From contig JAVVQG010000010.1 of NCBI GenBank assembly GCA_036655355.1, positions 86,897 to 150,896 of the forward strand: 64,000 bases of DNA, given 5' to 3'. This DNA comes from JAUNSR01 sp036655355 (GTDB taxonomy: Bacteria > Bacteroidota > Bacteroidia > Bacteroidales > JAUNSR01). Both the position numbers and the translations under genes were made by a program. Shown piece by piece: positions 1 to 10,000 of this stretch; within the stretch, counting starts at the first letter, position 1; each line of letters starts with the position of its first letter. The notes beneath the pieces are model-generated. The model ran no database searches, was not told the DNA's origin, and saw only the letters and a program-made list of their open reading frames with translations.

Positions 1-305
1 CTGATGTTCCGAGAGCTGAATTTGGTGACCCTATGAATAATAGCCAATTTTCTTCACGATGGATTGAAGATGGATCATATTTTAAGCTCAAATACCTCAC
101 ACTTGGTTATGAATGGCAGAAGTTAGGAAGTAATATTTCGAAACTTCAATTTTATGTAACTGCTGAAAATTTATTTACTATAAGTAAATATCTAGGGTAT
201 GACCCTGAATTGGCTTTCAATTACACGCAAAGTATGATGGGTGTAGATTACGCAAAGATTCCGGGAACAAGAACGTATAAATTCGGGGTCCGGATAGGAT
301 TCTAA
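1..305 (+). CDS. SusC/RagA-family TonB-dependent outer-membrane receptor, C-terminal end (5' truncated by window)
   Basis: Only the last ~100 residues are present; the frame is open from base 3 and continues upstream of the window. The visible part has the alternating hydrophobic/aromatic pattern of the last strands of a TonB-dependent barrel (SRWIEDGSYFKLKYLTLGYEW, then FYVTAENLFTISKYLGYDPE) and ends in GTRTYKFGVRIGF, the usual C-terminal strand with a final Phe that outer-membrane barrels use for assembly. SusC proteins import oligosaccharides or peptides across the outer membrane as a complex with a SusD lipoprotein, and a SusD gene follows 18 bp downstream, so the two should be one operon. 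The neighbouring protease and lipoproteins suggest a proteinaceous or glycoprotein substrate, which is inference. Confidence 0.9.
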   Translation, partial: DVPRAEFGDPMNNSQFSSRWIEDGSYFKLKYLTLGYEWQKLGSNISKLQFYVTAENLFTISKYLGYDPELAFNYTQSMMGVDYAKIPGTRTYKFGVRIGF

Positions 306-323
306 AATCAGATTCAAAAAGTT

Positions 324-1913
324 ATGACTATGAGTAGTTTTAAATTTAAATATGCACCGCTGTTATTTCTTGGGGCTTTAGGCCTAAGTTCATGTGAGGA
401 TATCCTCAATACAGATCCGGTTACAAGTCTGAATGCAGGAGATCATTATAGTATACAGTCTGAACTATATGCAGCCTATATTGGTATAGCAGGCTCATTT
501 GTAGAAGTGGCAGATCAGACAATTGTTCTTGCTGGTTTAAAAGGCGACCTTATGCGTCCCACAAATAATGCCTCAGAAGAATTTTGGAATATTTACCGTT
601 TCCAGCCCACTACAGATAGCTTTTATGCCAGTACTCAACGTTATTACGATATTGTAATTAATTGTAATGATTTTTTGAGACGGGCTGTTAAGTATAAAAA
701 AGATTATCCGGGTGATATTCCGGATAAAGTATATCGTGGATTGATTGCTTCAGCTATCAACTATAAAGTGTGGAGTCTGATGACAATTGCCAAGATCGAC
801 GGACAGGTTGATATATACAATTCAAATTTGACATCTTCAGATAAAGATGTCATGATAACCTTATCATTAGATGATGCTCCTTCATTTTTATTGGAATACA
901 TGCGGGGTGGAGTAGATGGTATCAATGCTTTTAATACGTTAGACTGGAAATTGATTCTGAATAACGTAAATGTCAATTGGGTAGGAAGTAATTTGGAAGG
1001 GAGAATGATTGAAGGGGAGCTACTATTGTGGGCCGGAAGATATCAGGAAGCTTTTACTGCCTATAAACAGGTTGTAACTCATCCAGAAGGAAGTAATGAC
1101 GGTTATAGAGATGTTTCAGGAACGTATCGAGGCAAAGATTGGAAGAATATATTTAGTACTACTGAAGTTGGAAACTTAGGAACGGAGGTGATTACGATTG
1201 CTCCTTACAATGCTAAAGCAGGACAACAAAATATTCTTAACCCGTTTTTCAGAAAGGCTGCTCCAGGAAAATATCTGTTAGCACCAACAAATAAGATGCT
1301 TTCTCTTTACGAAAATCAAGAGCGAAATGATTATAGTAAAAAATGCGTTTTCAGAGGACTGGGAGTGACTTATGAATCTTATAGTTCGGTTGATGGTGAA
1401 ATAACTAAGTACGCGTTAAATGATAAACAGGATATATTTACAAGTGATACCCATATACCTGTTTATCGCGTGGTGGAAGCTCATTTAGGAATGGCAGAAG
1501 CTCTTTGTTTTATGGGTAGGTTTCAAGAAGCATTTGCATTTTTAGACGATGGCCTTAAAACATATTGGAATGGAACCGCCTTTATTGCTCCTTTTACAGA
1601 ATATCCTGCTAATCTGAAAAATAATATAGGAAGCAGAGCCCGAGCCAACTTGCTCCCGATAGATCAAAAAGCACTTTTTGCATCATGTGAATCGAAATCT
1701 GACTCAATTTTCACGATGAGTAAAGTTTTGGCTGATGAAATTGCGATGGAGTTTGCTTATGAGGGGAAACGATGGTTCTCTCTGATTCGTTTGGCACGTA
1801 ACCTTAATGATTCAGATTTTCTAGCAAAAGAGGTTGCCGGGAAATTCGGCGAAGGAGAAGAGGGGTTTTATCGTACGTTCCTTCAGAATCAAGATAATTG
1901 GTTTATTAGATAG
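324..1913 (+). CDS. SusD/RagB-family nutrient-binding outer-membrane lipoprotein
   Basis: A 529-residue protein with a lipoprotein signal peptide whose lipobox is LSSC, lipidated Cys at residue 24. Family features include the N-terminal segment CEDILNTDPVTSL, TPR-like helices in the middle (for example GELLLWAGRYQEAFTAYKQVV) and the C-terminal EIAMEFAYEGKRWFSLIRL motif typical of RagB/SusD proteins. It would sit on the cell surface as the lid of the SusC channel and bind the substrate. It lies 18 bp after susC. A second in-frame ATG at 330 is an alternative start that removes two residues. The specific substrate cannot be read from the sequence. Confidence 0.92.
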   Translation: MTMSSFKFKYAPLLFLGALGLSSCEDILNTDPVTSLNAGDHYSIQSELYAAYIGIAGSFVEVADQTIVLAGLKGDLMRPTNNASEEFWNIYRFQPTTDSFYASTQRYYDIVINCNDFLRRAVKYKKDYPGDIPDKVYRGLIASAINYKVWSLMTIAKIDGQVDIYNSNLTSSDKDVMITLSLDDAPSFLLEYMRGGVDGINAFNTLDWKLILNNVNVNWVGSNLEGRMIEGELLLWAGRYQEAFTAYKQVVTHPEGSNDGYRDVSGTYRGKDWKNIFSTTEVGNLGTEVITIAPYNAKAGQQNILNPFFRKAAPGKYLLAPTNKMLSLYENQERNDYSKKCVFRGLGVTYESYSSVDGEITKYALNDKQDIFTSDTHIPVYRVVEAHLGMAEALCFMGRFQEAFAFLDDGLKTYWNGTAFIAPFTEYPANLKNNIGSRARANLLPIDQKALFASCESKSDSIFTMSKVLADEIAMEFAYEGKRWFSLIRLARNLNDSDFLAKEVAGKFGEGEEGFYRTFLQNQDNWFIR

Positions 1914-1938
1914 TGAATAGTTTAATAATTAAAAAGAA

Positions 1939-1973
1939 TTCCCGGAATAGTGTTCTTGATTCTGTTTCGGGAA
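1939..1973 (+). promoter_or_regulatory. Intercistronic hairpin after susD
   Basis: TTCCCGGAA and TTTCGGGAA form a near-perfect inverted repeat about 25 bp downstream of the susD stop and 20 bp before the next start. It has no U-run, so it is more likely an mRNA-stabilising or attenuating stem inside the operon than a full terminator. Confidence 0.4.
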
Positions 1974-1992
1974 ATCTGAAAAAAGTGAAAAT

Positions 1993-3357
1993 ATGAAACG
2001 ATATAAATCAAAGATTTGGCTTTATCTTTTGCCTATAACTCTCTTTATGGGATCGTGTGCCAAAGAAGGGCTTGATTTTGACAAAATGTTAGGAATCGAC
2101 GGAGATGCTAAATTCCAGCCAATCAGTGAAATTGAAGCTAAAGGGGGATTTGGAAATGTGGAACTTAAATGGCAATTGCCAGAGGTCGGTTCTTCTTTAT
2201 TCTATATTAAGTTAGAGTACAATCTGAATGGATTGCAATCTCAGATTCTGAGTCCATATACTGATTCTTTGTTTATTGAGAATTTGGAAGAAGGTAATTA
2301 TAAATTTATCCTTACTTCTTTTGGCCCCGAAGGTGAATATAAAGGCGATACGATTGAGACTAAAATTACGGACTGGAAACTAGAACCACCGGCAAAAATT
2401 GAATCAACACGTGTTCGTGCCATTAAAAACAAAGTACAGTTTAGCTGGCAACATCCCTCCCATAGAACTTATGAAGGAACTGTGGTTAAGCTATTTCGAG
2501 AAGATGGTGAATTTATTTTTGTTGATTCGCTTATAACGATAAAGAATCAGGAGCCAGTCGTTATATTCGAAGATCAGAAATATGAGACTAACTATAAACT
2601 GAAATTTTATTCTTTTAGTGAGAAAGGTGTTTGTTCAGAGGTAGATTCTGTGAATTTGCAGATTGGTGAAGAAGCTCCTGAAATTCCACTTCTAACCCAT
2701 GATAAGAGTCGAATTGATTTTGCCTATAACGCTGAGTTCAGATGGTTCCCAACGGAGGGTATGGATAGTTTAAGGATAGAGTTTACAGGATTGGGTGATA
2801 AACGATATACTTATCAATATCATCAGGAAGAGTATGCTTATATCACAGGATTGCCAGGAGGAACTGTTAATCTTGAGATCTCGGTAAAAGGTAAAAAAAG
2901 TTGGTCTTTACCTGAAACCATGTCTGTAACTACAAAGCACCCAAAGGATACTTATATTTTTAGAGAAGGTAATTTCCCTGCAGGAGGATCAGGAAATAAA
3001 CTTGAGGATAATTTTGCAACTGCAGTAGGTAATAATACCGGAGTGGGTAAGAATTATAAATATCCATTCGAGAATTTGCTGAAGATGACAGAGTTTCATA
3101 TGCAATGGAAGCCTATTTGGATAGATGAGTTAGAACTCTTTATAAACTTAGAGAAGATAACTGTTGGAGGTTCAGGTATGCAGACCCCTGGCTTTACGGG
3201 TGGACATCCTGATTTACAGCAGTTCATAGATGTAGTAGCGCGTTTACCAAAATTGACTACCCTAACAGTCTATAAAGGGTATATCCTATTCGATCAATTG
3301 AAAACAGAGTTTACAGATACTGCAAAATATCCGAATCTACAGTTCATTGAAAAATAA
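1993..3357 (+). CDS. Surface lipoprotein with fibronectin-III-like repeats, SusCD-associated
   Basis: A 454-residue protein with a lipoprotein signal peptide (LFMGSC, lipidated Cys22). Residues ~40-230 contain two Fn3-like beta-sandwich modules (GGFGNVELKWQLPE and ...KNKVQFSWQHPSHRTYEGTVVKLF). A third, weaker module follows around 235-320. The last ~120 residues form a separate segment with a leucine-rich-like pattern (WIDELELFINLEKITVGG, LPKLTTLTVYKGYILF). Proteins of this kind often sit third in SusC/D operons and bind the ligand at the cell surface; that role is inferred from position. I recognise the general architecture (similar to DUF4998/DUF4959-type lipoproteins) but not a named family. 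Confidence 0.75.
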   Translation: MKRYKSKIWLYLLPITLFMGSCAKEGLDFDKMLGIDGDAKFQPISEIEAKGGFGNVELKWQLPEVGSSLFYIKLEYNLNGLQSQILSPYTDSLFIENLEEGNYKFILTSFGPEGEYKGDTIETKITDWKLEPPAKIESTRVRAIKNKVQFSWQHPSHRTYEGTVVKLFREDGEFIFVDSLITIKNQEPVVIFEDQKYETNYKLKFYSFSEKGVCSEVDSVNLQIGEEAPEIPLLTHDKSRIDFAYNAEFRWFPTEGMDSLRIEFTGLGDKRYTYQYHQEEYAYITGLPGGTVNLEISVKGKKSWSLPETMSVTTKHPKDTYIFREGNFPAGGSGNKLEDNFATAVGNNTGVGKNYKYPFENLLKMTEFHMQWKPIWIDELELFINLEKITVGGSGMQTPGFTGGHPDLQQFIDVVARLPKLTTLTVYKGYILFDQLKTEFTDTAKYPNLQFIEK

Positions 3358-3380
3358 TTTAATTCGAAAAAACTATTTCT

Positions 3381-5195
3381 ATGTACCAGAAAACAATTAT
3401 AAATATTGGACGCATCTATAAAACATGCTCGTCATTGATCTCTTTTTTTGGGGTCTTTTCGGTTTGTTTTTTATTGGCGATGAGTGGGTGTAAGAAGGAT
3501 GAAGAGTTGGATATTGAAGTTGACCCTTCAAATCCGCTTTATGGATTCAGCGTCGATTCTACTTATTTTGAATTTCCTCTAGAGGGAGGAAGTTATGAAT
3601 TGACAATCTCTATGAAAGAGGAGTGGGAAATTACTCCTTCTCAATCTGATCATTCTGAATGGCTTTCGATTACACCATCGAAGGGGGAAGCCGGAGAAGA
3701 TATCAAAGTAACATTGACTATTGGACCCAATGATTTCCGTCATCGTGGATCAAATGTTAAGATAAAGGCGGGAAATGTCTTTATGTATCTACATGTATTA
3801 CAGAAAGGTGAAATTGCGGGAGCAGAGCCAATCTCTATTGAGGAAGTACGGAATCAATATTTAGAGGAAGTACCTTACGAAAGTGATCATTATATCGAAG
3901 GATATGTAGTTATGTCTCCAATCTATAAGAATATTCCCGAAATGGAATTATATGTTATGGACGAAACCGGAGGAATCACATTATTAGTTGAGGATGCCCT
4001 TTTTATTAATAAACGAATTCCACAAGGTTCAAAAGTGCGTGTTTTCTTAAAGGATCTTTTCTATAAAGAAGTGGATGGTCTGATGAAAATGGGATATAAA
4101 AAAACACTTTCCACTTTTCATATCGACGTGGTGGATAAGAAACCTGAGGGAACAATTAGCCCACGTGATGTGACACTTGATCAAGTTAATGAAGGATTGT
4201 TTCAATCTGAGTTTGTCCGTATCTCGGATATGCAATTTGAAGATACTACTGCAACATATGGTGTATCGAACCGACTTATTGATAAAGATGGTAAATTTAT
4301 TCCATTGCATACACGTAAGGGATCTCGATTTAGTAATTGTCGAGTACCTTATGGAAGAGGCGGTTTTCTAGGAGTGATCACAACAGTAGAGGGCAGTCCG
4401 GCTGTAATGGTTCGTGATACCATTGAAGCGGCACAGGCAATGACTGGAACGCGTTATATTACTTTTAGAACTTTTCCTTTAAAAGGCGATTTTGATGTGG
4501 TAAAGGATACACTTAATGTCATGGTCCGAATTCCGGAAGGTAATGATTGGGAAGTACAAATAACAGAGGAGTGCGATTGGCTTAAAGTGTTTAAAGCCGA
4601 AGATGGAAATTCATTTAATGTAATTGTATCTGCCAATCCGGAATTGAAACGTTCAAACTCAATTTTGATTAAGAGTGGTGAGGTAAGTCGTGTTTTTCCT
4701 GTTTTTCAAAAAGGAGAGAATGATATAGTTTACATTTATACACCTTTTGAACTAACAGAAGAGAATTGTACAACGAATGCTCAGGAGCCATCTGAAGGTC
4801 CTCTTAAGAACCTGTTTGATGGTAAGAATGATACATTCTTCCATTCTTCTTGGTCAGTTTCAGTTAATGAAACGCACTACTTGCAGTTTGACTTTAAACG
4901 TCCTTTGACGATGGTTAAGTTTGAAACTGTAAACCGCCATAACAATGGTAAGAATTCTCCTCAGATAGTAGACATTCAAGTAAGTAATGATAAGGAAGGA
5001 TGGACGTCTATTAAGCAATTATCCGAGCCGGGAATGACGAATGTCGTCAGTGCGGTATATAGTAGTCCTGTGATTAACTTTAAGACTCCATATCGCTATA
5101 TGCGGTATAGCGTGACGAAGACTCATGCGGGAACTAAGTTCTTTTCTTTGGCAGAGTTTAGAATATACTCAGTTAAAGTAGAAGTAAATGAATAA
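3381..5195 (+). CDS. Surface lipoprotein with two BACON-like domains, an OB-fold-like (DUF5689-type) domain and a discoidin-like F5/8C domain
   Basis: A 604-residue protein. The long signal peptide ends at the lipobox LAMSGC (Cys37). Domain order: BACON-like module at ~60-140 (EWEITPSQSDHSEWLSITPSKGEAG, VLQKG); a segment at ~145-350 resembling DUF5689/OB-fold modules (YIEGYVVMSP, ELYVMDETGGITLLVED); a second BACON-like module at ~365-445 (VQITEECDWLKVF, VFQKGEN); and an F5/8 type C-like carbohydrate-binding domain at ~455-600 (NLFDGKNDTFFHSSW, LQFDFKRPLTMVKFETVNR). BACON domains are associated with mucin or carbohydrate binding at the Bacteroidota surface. It lies 23 bp after the Fn3-like lipoprotein, in the same operon. 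Confidence 0.85.
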   Translation: MYQKTIINIGRIYKTCSSLISFFGVFSVCFLLAMSGCKKDEELDIEVDPSNPLYGFSVDSTYFEFPLEGGSYELTISMKEEWEITPSQSDHSEWLSITPSKGEAGEDIKVTLTIGPNDFRHRGSNVKIKAGNVFMYLHVLQKGEIAGAEPISIEEVRNQYLEEVPYESDHYIEGYVVMSPIYKNIPEMELYVMDETGGITLLVEDALFINKRIPQGSKVRVFLKDLFYKEVDGLMKMGYKKTLSTFHIDVVDKKPEGTISPRDVTLDQVNEGLFQSEFVRISDMQFEDTTATYGVSNRLIDKDGKFIPLHTRKGSRFSNCRVPYGRGGFLGVITTVEGSPAVMVRDTIEAAQAMTGTRYITFRTFPLKGDFDVVKDTLNVMVRIPEGNDWEVQITEECDWLKVFKAEDGNSFNVIVSANPELKRSNSILIKSGEVSRVFPVFQKGENDIVYIYTPFELTEENCTTNAQEPSEGPLKNLFDGKNDTFFHSSWSVSVNETHYLQFDFKRPLTMVKFETVNRHNNGKNSPQIVDIQVSNDKEGWTSIKQLSEPGMTNVVSAVYSSPVINFKTPYRYMRYSVTKTHAGTKFFSLAEFRIYSVKVEVNE

Positions 5196-5216
5196 ATAAA
5201 TCTAGTAGTAATTATC

Positions 5217-5246
5217 CTTGGCTTTGGTTCTTGAACCAGAGCCAAG
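5217..5246 (+). terminator. Hairpin between the BACON lipoprotein and the C1 protease gene
   Basis: CTTGGCTTTGGTTC and GAACCAGAGCCAAG form a 14-bp stem (one G-U pair) with a 2-nt loop, followed only by ATTGTTT. It may partly terminate the operon or separate the mRNAs. It covers the TTG at 5218, which argues against that codon as the start of the next gene. Confidence 0.5.
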
Positions 5247-5271
5247 ATTGTTTAACGAGAATCTAAAACCA

Positions 5272-8200
5272 ATGATTAACACTACACAATCTCGTTTAAT
5301 GAAAGTATTATTGCTCTCTTCTGCAATAATACCAACCGTAGCACTAAGGGCTCAGGAATCGGTTCCGGTAGATTATACCAAATACCCCGATTACAAAACA
5401 CCTTTGATGACTGCGGAAGATTCAGTTTATGCCCATACGATTCTGAATCGATTGAAATCAAAAAGGGTAAAATCCCGAGAATCCAGACCATCTCATTGGA
5501 ATAATGCCAATACAAAGCATTTTCCTGCAGTATTTAATCAAGATGGAGGCTCTTGCGGTTCCGCATCACGTATTGGATATATGTTTACACATGAGATTAA
5601 CTCGTTACGGGATGCCGATGCAGCGCAAGATGAAAACGTTTATCCAACTCATTTTACCTGGTTGTTAACGAATCAACGCTCCTCTAAGGAGAATATGGCA
5701 CGCGATAATGGAGTTCCGAACTCCATTGTGTATGGAGGTAAAACCTACTCTCGGCTGTTTGGATATCAAGAGGAGATCTATCCCGATTACGGTTGGATGC
5801 AAGGGTATGATAAATGGTACTCTGCGATGAGTAATCGTATTTCCGGAACTCGGAATACTTTAAGTTTACAAACAGAAGAGGGCCGCGAATTATTAAAGAA
5901 CTGGCTTTGGAATCACTTTGGAGATGATGACTTTTCTTCGGGTGGAGTTGCCGGGATTGGAGTGGCAAGTGCTTGTACTCAAGAGTCTATTCATGGAACA
6001 GAAGCCAATAAAGCAGCCGGAGTAAGCGGCTTGAAATATATTAAAACTTGGGGGAAGCAGGTCGACCATGCTTTAACTATTGTAGGATATGATGACCGAA
6101 TAGAGTTTGACTTGAATGGTAATGGAATTTACGGTGAAGAAAGTGCTGATGAACGGGGGGCTTGGATCATTGTAAACTCATGGGGAAATGGATGGGCTAA
6201 TCAAGGATTTATTTATTGTCCATATAAACATGCCCGTGTGAATACGAACGAGGATGGTACTTGGGGTGGATGGTATTCCCCCGAACTATATTATGCTCGT
6301 AAAGATTATAGACCTTTGAGAACACTGAAAATCAAGATGGATTATTCTCACAGAAGTGAGATATGCCTGAGTGCTGGTGTTTCTGAAAATTTGAATGCGG
6401 ATAAGCCTGAGAAAAGTATTCTTTTTGAACATTTTCGTAATGCAGGAGATGCTGATGCTGACCCGGCTGACGCTGCTACTCCGATGTTGGGAAAATGGCT
6501 GACGGGAATGAATTATGAGCCGATGGAATTTGGATATGATCTCACTGATTTATCATCCAAATTAAATACACGCAAGCCTCTGAAATACTTCTTTATTATC
6601 GAAACAAAAGCTTCGGCGATGGGTAGTGGTAAAGTATATAGCTGTTCATTGATGGATTATGAATTCGATTTACAGGGTATAGAAACTCCTTTCGAATTGG
6701 GCCAAGAGGGAATGGAAATAGTGAGTGCGGGTAATCGTACAATAATAACCATGGTTGTGCCGGGCGAACCCATTCATGCACCACGAAATCTCTCTTCCAA
6801 AGAGCAGAATGGTACCCAACAGTTATCCTGGAGTACACCGATTGCTACTCCTTATGAATTGAGTGGGTATAATGTTTATCAAAACGGATCATTATTGAAA
6901 CGTTTAGATGCTACCCAAACTGAATATTTATTAGAGGAACCTGTATTTACAAATTATGCTATCACAGCACTTTATACAAGGGAAAGCAAAGAATATGAAT
7001 CAGCAAAGAGTAATGAGATAAGCATTTCTCCGATACTTGAGAATAATCTTGTACGTACTTTTTCCGAGTCCGGATTTGTGATTCCGAATGTATTGTCAGA
7101 GCTTCGTACGGAACTAACATTTGAATTCTGGACAAAGCCTGATAATATTATCAACTGGAACTATCATATAGGACCAGGATGGGGTTCATTCTTATTTCAC
7201 GCTTCCGCCGAAAATAATCTGGTAGCCGGATGGTCTACGGGAGAGGAACGCACAAATACATCTTCACAATCTTTTGTAACCGGTAAATGGCAACACGTTG
7301 CCGTAGTAGTGAAAGGATCTACCATTAAGATCTATATTAACGGGGTGGAAAAGGCGACAAAGACTTCTTCCCGTAATTCCGGATTAGGTGGTTTCGGTTC
7401 CTTTACTATCGGTAGAAATGGCAGAGAGGGAATTGCCGGTGCGATGGAAGAATTTAGAATCTGGGATGAGGCAAGAACACCGGAACAACTTTCTGCGTAT
7501 ATGAATATCCCGATTCGGATGCCCGAAGCCGAAAGTCGTTTGTTGGCTTATTATCCAATGGATGTTATTGAAATTGATGGAGAAGTGAAGCTTCGAGACG
7601 CAAAGAATGCCAACCACGCTTCTTTTCTAAATCCAAACCATTCCGAGCAAATCAATAATACATTATTGGAAGAGGGTGATTTTAAGGTTGATTTTAATAC
7701 TCCGTCGGAAATAGTATATGTAGGTCAAGAGATAAAGCTTACAAATAATTCAACCCCTGGAGCTCAGCGATATAGATGGTTGTTGCCGAATGCCACCGAA
7801 AAAGAGCTTACTGTAGCAAACCCGATCGTATGTTTCACTGAAGCCGGTGAATTTGATGTGACATTGGAAGCATATGGGGCGAATGACAAAAAAAGAGAAA
7901 TGACCAAGCAAATTGTTGTTTCTCCACTAGCCCTGCCAAAGGCGATTTTCCAAATCACATCAACTCGTGTTTCTGTTGGCGAAAGGATAAGCTTCATAAA
8001 TAATAGTGAAGCAACAAATGCTTCTTATAAGTGGAGCATGCCGGGGGCGGAACAAGAAACGGCAACCACAGCAAATGCCGCAGCTTCTTATCTGAAGGAG
8101 GGTACTTATGAGGTTACGCTTGAGGTGATAAATAAAGCAGGAAAAGATCAAATAACACATCAAATTGTGGTAGATAAACGCATGCCTGAAGCTGCTTTTG

Positions 8201-9861
8201 AAGTTCAACCTGGAATTGTTCTTAAAGATATGCCGTTTACTCTTACTGACCAATCAAAATACTCTCCAGATAAATGGGTATGGACTTTAGAGAGTGGCAC
8301 GAAAATCTTTGAAGTGAATGGTCAGACTCCGACTGTTAAAATCACATCTCCGGGTAAATACAAAGTAAAACTAGAAGCCCAGAATGAAAAGGGAACTTCA
8401 ACGTTGGAATATGAAAATGCGTTGATTGTTTGTAATGCTGATGCAAAGCAAGCGCTGAATTTTGACGGGAAAGATGATCAAGTCAAATTCGTTGGACCAT
8501 TTAAATCGGCTGCTCCAACCTCCTTTACCATCGAATGGTGGATGAATGCACGGAAAAACAGCACTTACTCACATAAAATGGGTGATTCGGAATCCACTGT
8601 CCTTCTAAAAACAAACATAAATGGAGAGATGACCCTGTCAATGAGCAATAAAAGTGTTTCTTCCGGTAGCGGTTTTGTAAAAGAAAGAGAATGGGCTCAT
8701 TATGCCGTTGTTTATAATAACAAAACGGTTACTTTCTATAGAAATGGGGGTGTGATTGGTGCGGCTAAAACGTTGGATGTGTTGCCTGTAGCTTGGACTG
8801 GAGGCTTTGTGTTAGGAGGTGATTTATATCCTTTAGCAGCACAGATTGATGAGTTCAGAATTTGGAGTCAACCTCGTACACTGGCACAGATCCGGGAAAC
8901 TGCAAATGCTCCGTTAAAGGATATTGCAGCTGCTAAATCTGCCGGGTTATTGGTTTATTATCAATTTAATCAAAGTTCGGACGATGTGGTCGATCTTTCA
9001 GGAAACGGTTATACGGGTATCCGTAGTAACTTCGGACCTGACGGAGATGCTTGGGGTATCGGACAAGGTGTGTTTTCGTTGGATCTTGATGATAATAAAG
9101 ACATTACGTCTACGTATCTGAAGAATGTAACCCGTCCGTTCAGATATATTCCTGGTTCTTTCATTAAAGGAACGGCTCGCTTCCAGACGTTAGAAACTGA
9201 AACCGAAATGTCTCCGTGGATAATGGAGAATTCAGTAGCTACTGCAGGAGGTACAACTTGTTTTCATGTAGATGCAAATAAGGGAAACTCGCTTACAGTT
9301 ACTTCCGGATGGGATGGGTTTGCAAATTTAGTGAATCATAAACTATATCAAACCATAGATCTTGAGCCGGGAGCTTATATTTTGAAAGTAACACCGTTTA
9401 ATGAATTTAGCAGTGGCGGTTCATTTTTAGCTGTTGCAGCTGGAAAAGGTTTGCCGGATACCCCAAATTTAGAGGATGAGGTATTTGCTTCAGCACCGCT
9501 TGGGGATAAAACGGTTTCTTTCACTCTAACCGAACCAACAACAGTATCTTTAGGAATGTTGATTAATATGTCTGGAAATAACTGTATAACATTTAATTCT
9601 GTTGAGTTATATAAGAAAACTTTTGTGAACCTTGATAATATAACAGGGGTGGATTCAAATCAGATGGAAGATGAATGTGGAGGAATCAGAATTGTAACAT
9701 CAAAAGATGGGCTTACAATCTATTCAGCAAAGAGTGATCGAATACAGATCTATACTATATCAGGAATGAAACTGATTGATGAAAAAATAGTAGGGGAAAA
9801 AACATACCAGTTATCAAAAGGTTGTTATATCGTGAATAAACAGAAAGTAATAATCCATTAA
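5272..9861 (+). CDS. Secreted papain-like (C1) cysteine protease with Fn3, two LamG and PKD-like domains and a T9SS-like C-terminal tail
   Basis: A 1529-residue secreted protein. The ATG at 5272 is chosen because it gives a proper signal peptide (MKVLLLSSAIIPTVALRAQ); an upstream in-frame TTG lies in a hairpin. The papain-like catalytic residues are Gln90 (NQDGGSCGS), Cys95, His266 (VDHALTIVGYDD) and Asn302 (NSWGNGWANQGF). After the peptidase come an Fn3-like module (~510-600), a LamG/concanavalin domain (~610-760), three PKD-like modules (~800-1055) and a second LamG domain (~1065-1230). The final ~65 residues (SKDGLTIYSAKSDRIQIYTISGMKL... GCYIV) match the type A sorting signals of the type IX secretion system. 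It probably degrades the protein that the upstream SusCD complex imports as peptides; the substrate is unknown. Confidence 0.88.
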   Translation: MINTTQSRLMKVLLLSSAIIPTVALRAQESVPVDYTKYPDYKTPLMTAEDSVYAHTILNRLKSKRVKSRESRPSHWNNANTKHFPAVFNQDGGSCGSASRIGYMFTHEINSLRDADAAQDENVYPTHFTWLLTNQRSSKENMARDNGVPNSIVYGGKTYSRLFGYQEEIYPDYGWMQGYDKWYSAMSNRISGTRNTLSLQTEEGRELLKNWLWNHFGDDDFSSGGVAGIGVASACTQESIHGTEANKAAGVSGLKYIKTWGKQVDHALTIVGYDDRIEFDLNGNGIYGEESADERGAWIIVNSWGNGWANQGFIYCPYKHARVNTNEDGTWGGWYSPELYYARKDYRPLRTLKIKMDYSHRSEICLSAGVSENLNADKPEKSILFEHFRNAGDADADPADAATPMLGKWLTGMNYEPMEFGYDLTDLSSKLNTRKPLKYFFIIETKASAMGSGKVYSCSLMDYEFDLQGIETPFELGQEGMEIVSAGNRTIITMVVPGEPIHAPRNLSSKEQNGTQQLSWSTPIATPYELSGYNVYQNGSLLKRLDATQTEYLLEEPVFTNYAITALYTRESKEYESAKSNEISISPILENNLVRTFSESGFVIPNVLSELRTELTFEFWTKPDNIINWNYHIGPGWGSFLFHASAENNLVAGWSTGEERTNTSSQSFVTGKWQHVAVVVKGSTIKIYINGVEKATKTSSRNSGLGGFGSFTIGRNGREGIAGAMEEFRIWDEARTPEQLSAYMNIPIRMPEAESRLLAYYPMDVIEIDGEVKLRDAKNANHASFLNPNHSEQINNTLLEEGDFKVDFNTPSEIVYVGQEIKLTNNSTPGAQRYRWLLPNATEKELTVANPIVCFTEAGEFDVTLEAYGANDKKREMTKQIVVSPLALPKAIFQITSTRVSVGERISFINNSEATNASYKWSMPGAEQETATTANAAASYLKEGTYEVTLEVINKAGKDQITHQIVVDKRMPEAAFEVQPGIVLKDMPFTLTDQSKYSPDKWVWTLESGTKIFEVNGQTPTVKITSPGKYKVKLEAQNEKGTSTLEYENALIVCNADAKQALNFDGKDDQVKFVGPFKSAAPTSFTIEWWMNARKNSTYSHKMGDSESTVLLKTNINGEMTLSMSNKSVSSGSGFVKEREWAHYAVVYNNKTVTFYRNGGVIGAAKTLDVLPVAWTGGFVLGGDLYPLAAQIDEFRIWSQPRTLAQIRETANAPLKDIAAAKSAGLLVYYQFNQSSDDVVDLSGNGYTGIRSNFGPDGDAWGIGQGVFSLDLDDNKDITSTYLKNVTRPFRYIPGSFIKGTARFQTLETETEMSPWIMENSVATAGGTTCFHVDANKGNSLTVTSGWDGFANLVNHKLYQTIDLEPGAYILKVTPFNEFSSGGSFLAVAAGKGLPDTPNLEDEVFASAPLGDKTVSFTLTEPTTVSLGMLINMSGNNCITFNSVELYKKTFVNLDNITGVDSNQMEDECGGIRIVTSKDGLTIYSAKSDRIQIYTISGMKLIDEKIVGEKTYQLSKGCYIVNKQKVIIH

Positions 9862-9885
9862 TTAAAAATGTAGCGAATTATATTT

Positions 9886-9928
9886 CCGCATTCTCAAATT
9901 CGAAAGAAAGAGAGAATGCGGATTTTTT
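9886..9928 (+). terminator. Rho-independent terminator after the C1 protease
   Basis: CCGCATTCTC and GAGAATGCGG form a perfect 10-bp stem with a 16-nt loop, followed by ATTTTTT. It closes the SusCD operon. Confidence 0.85.
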
Positions 9929-10000
9929 ATGGAAAGAATAAACTTAGAATGGTTTATCTTAAAAGGGGCTAAATGAGAAAAATGATAATTAGGTTTCCGA

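Noticed and set aside
5218..5271. Upstream TTG start for the C1 protease
   Set aside because: It lies in a hairpin and gives a polar N-terminus before the signal peptide; the ATG at 5272 is better.
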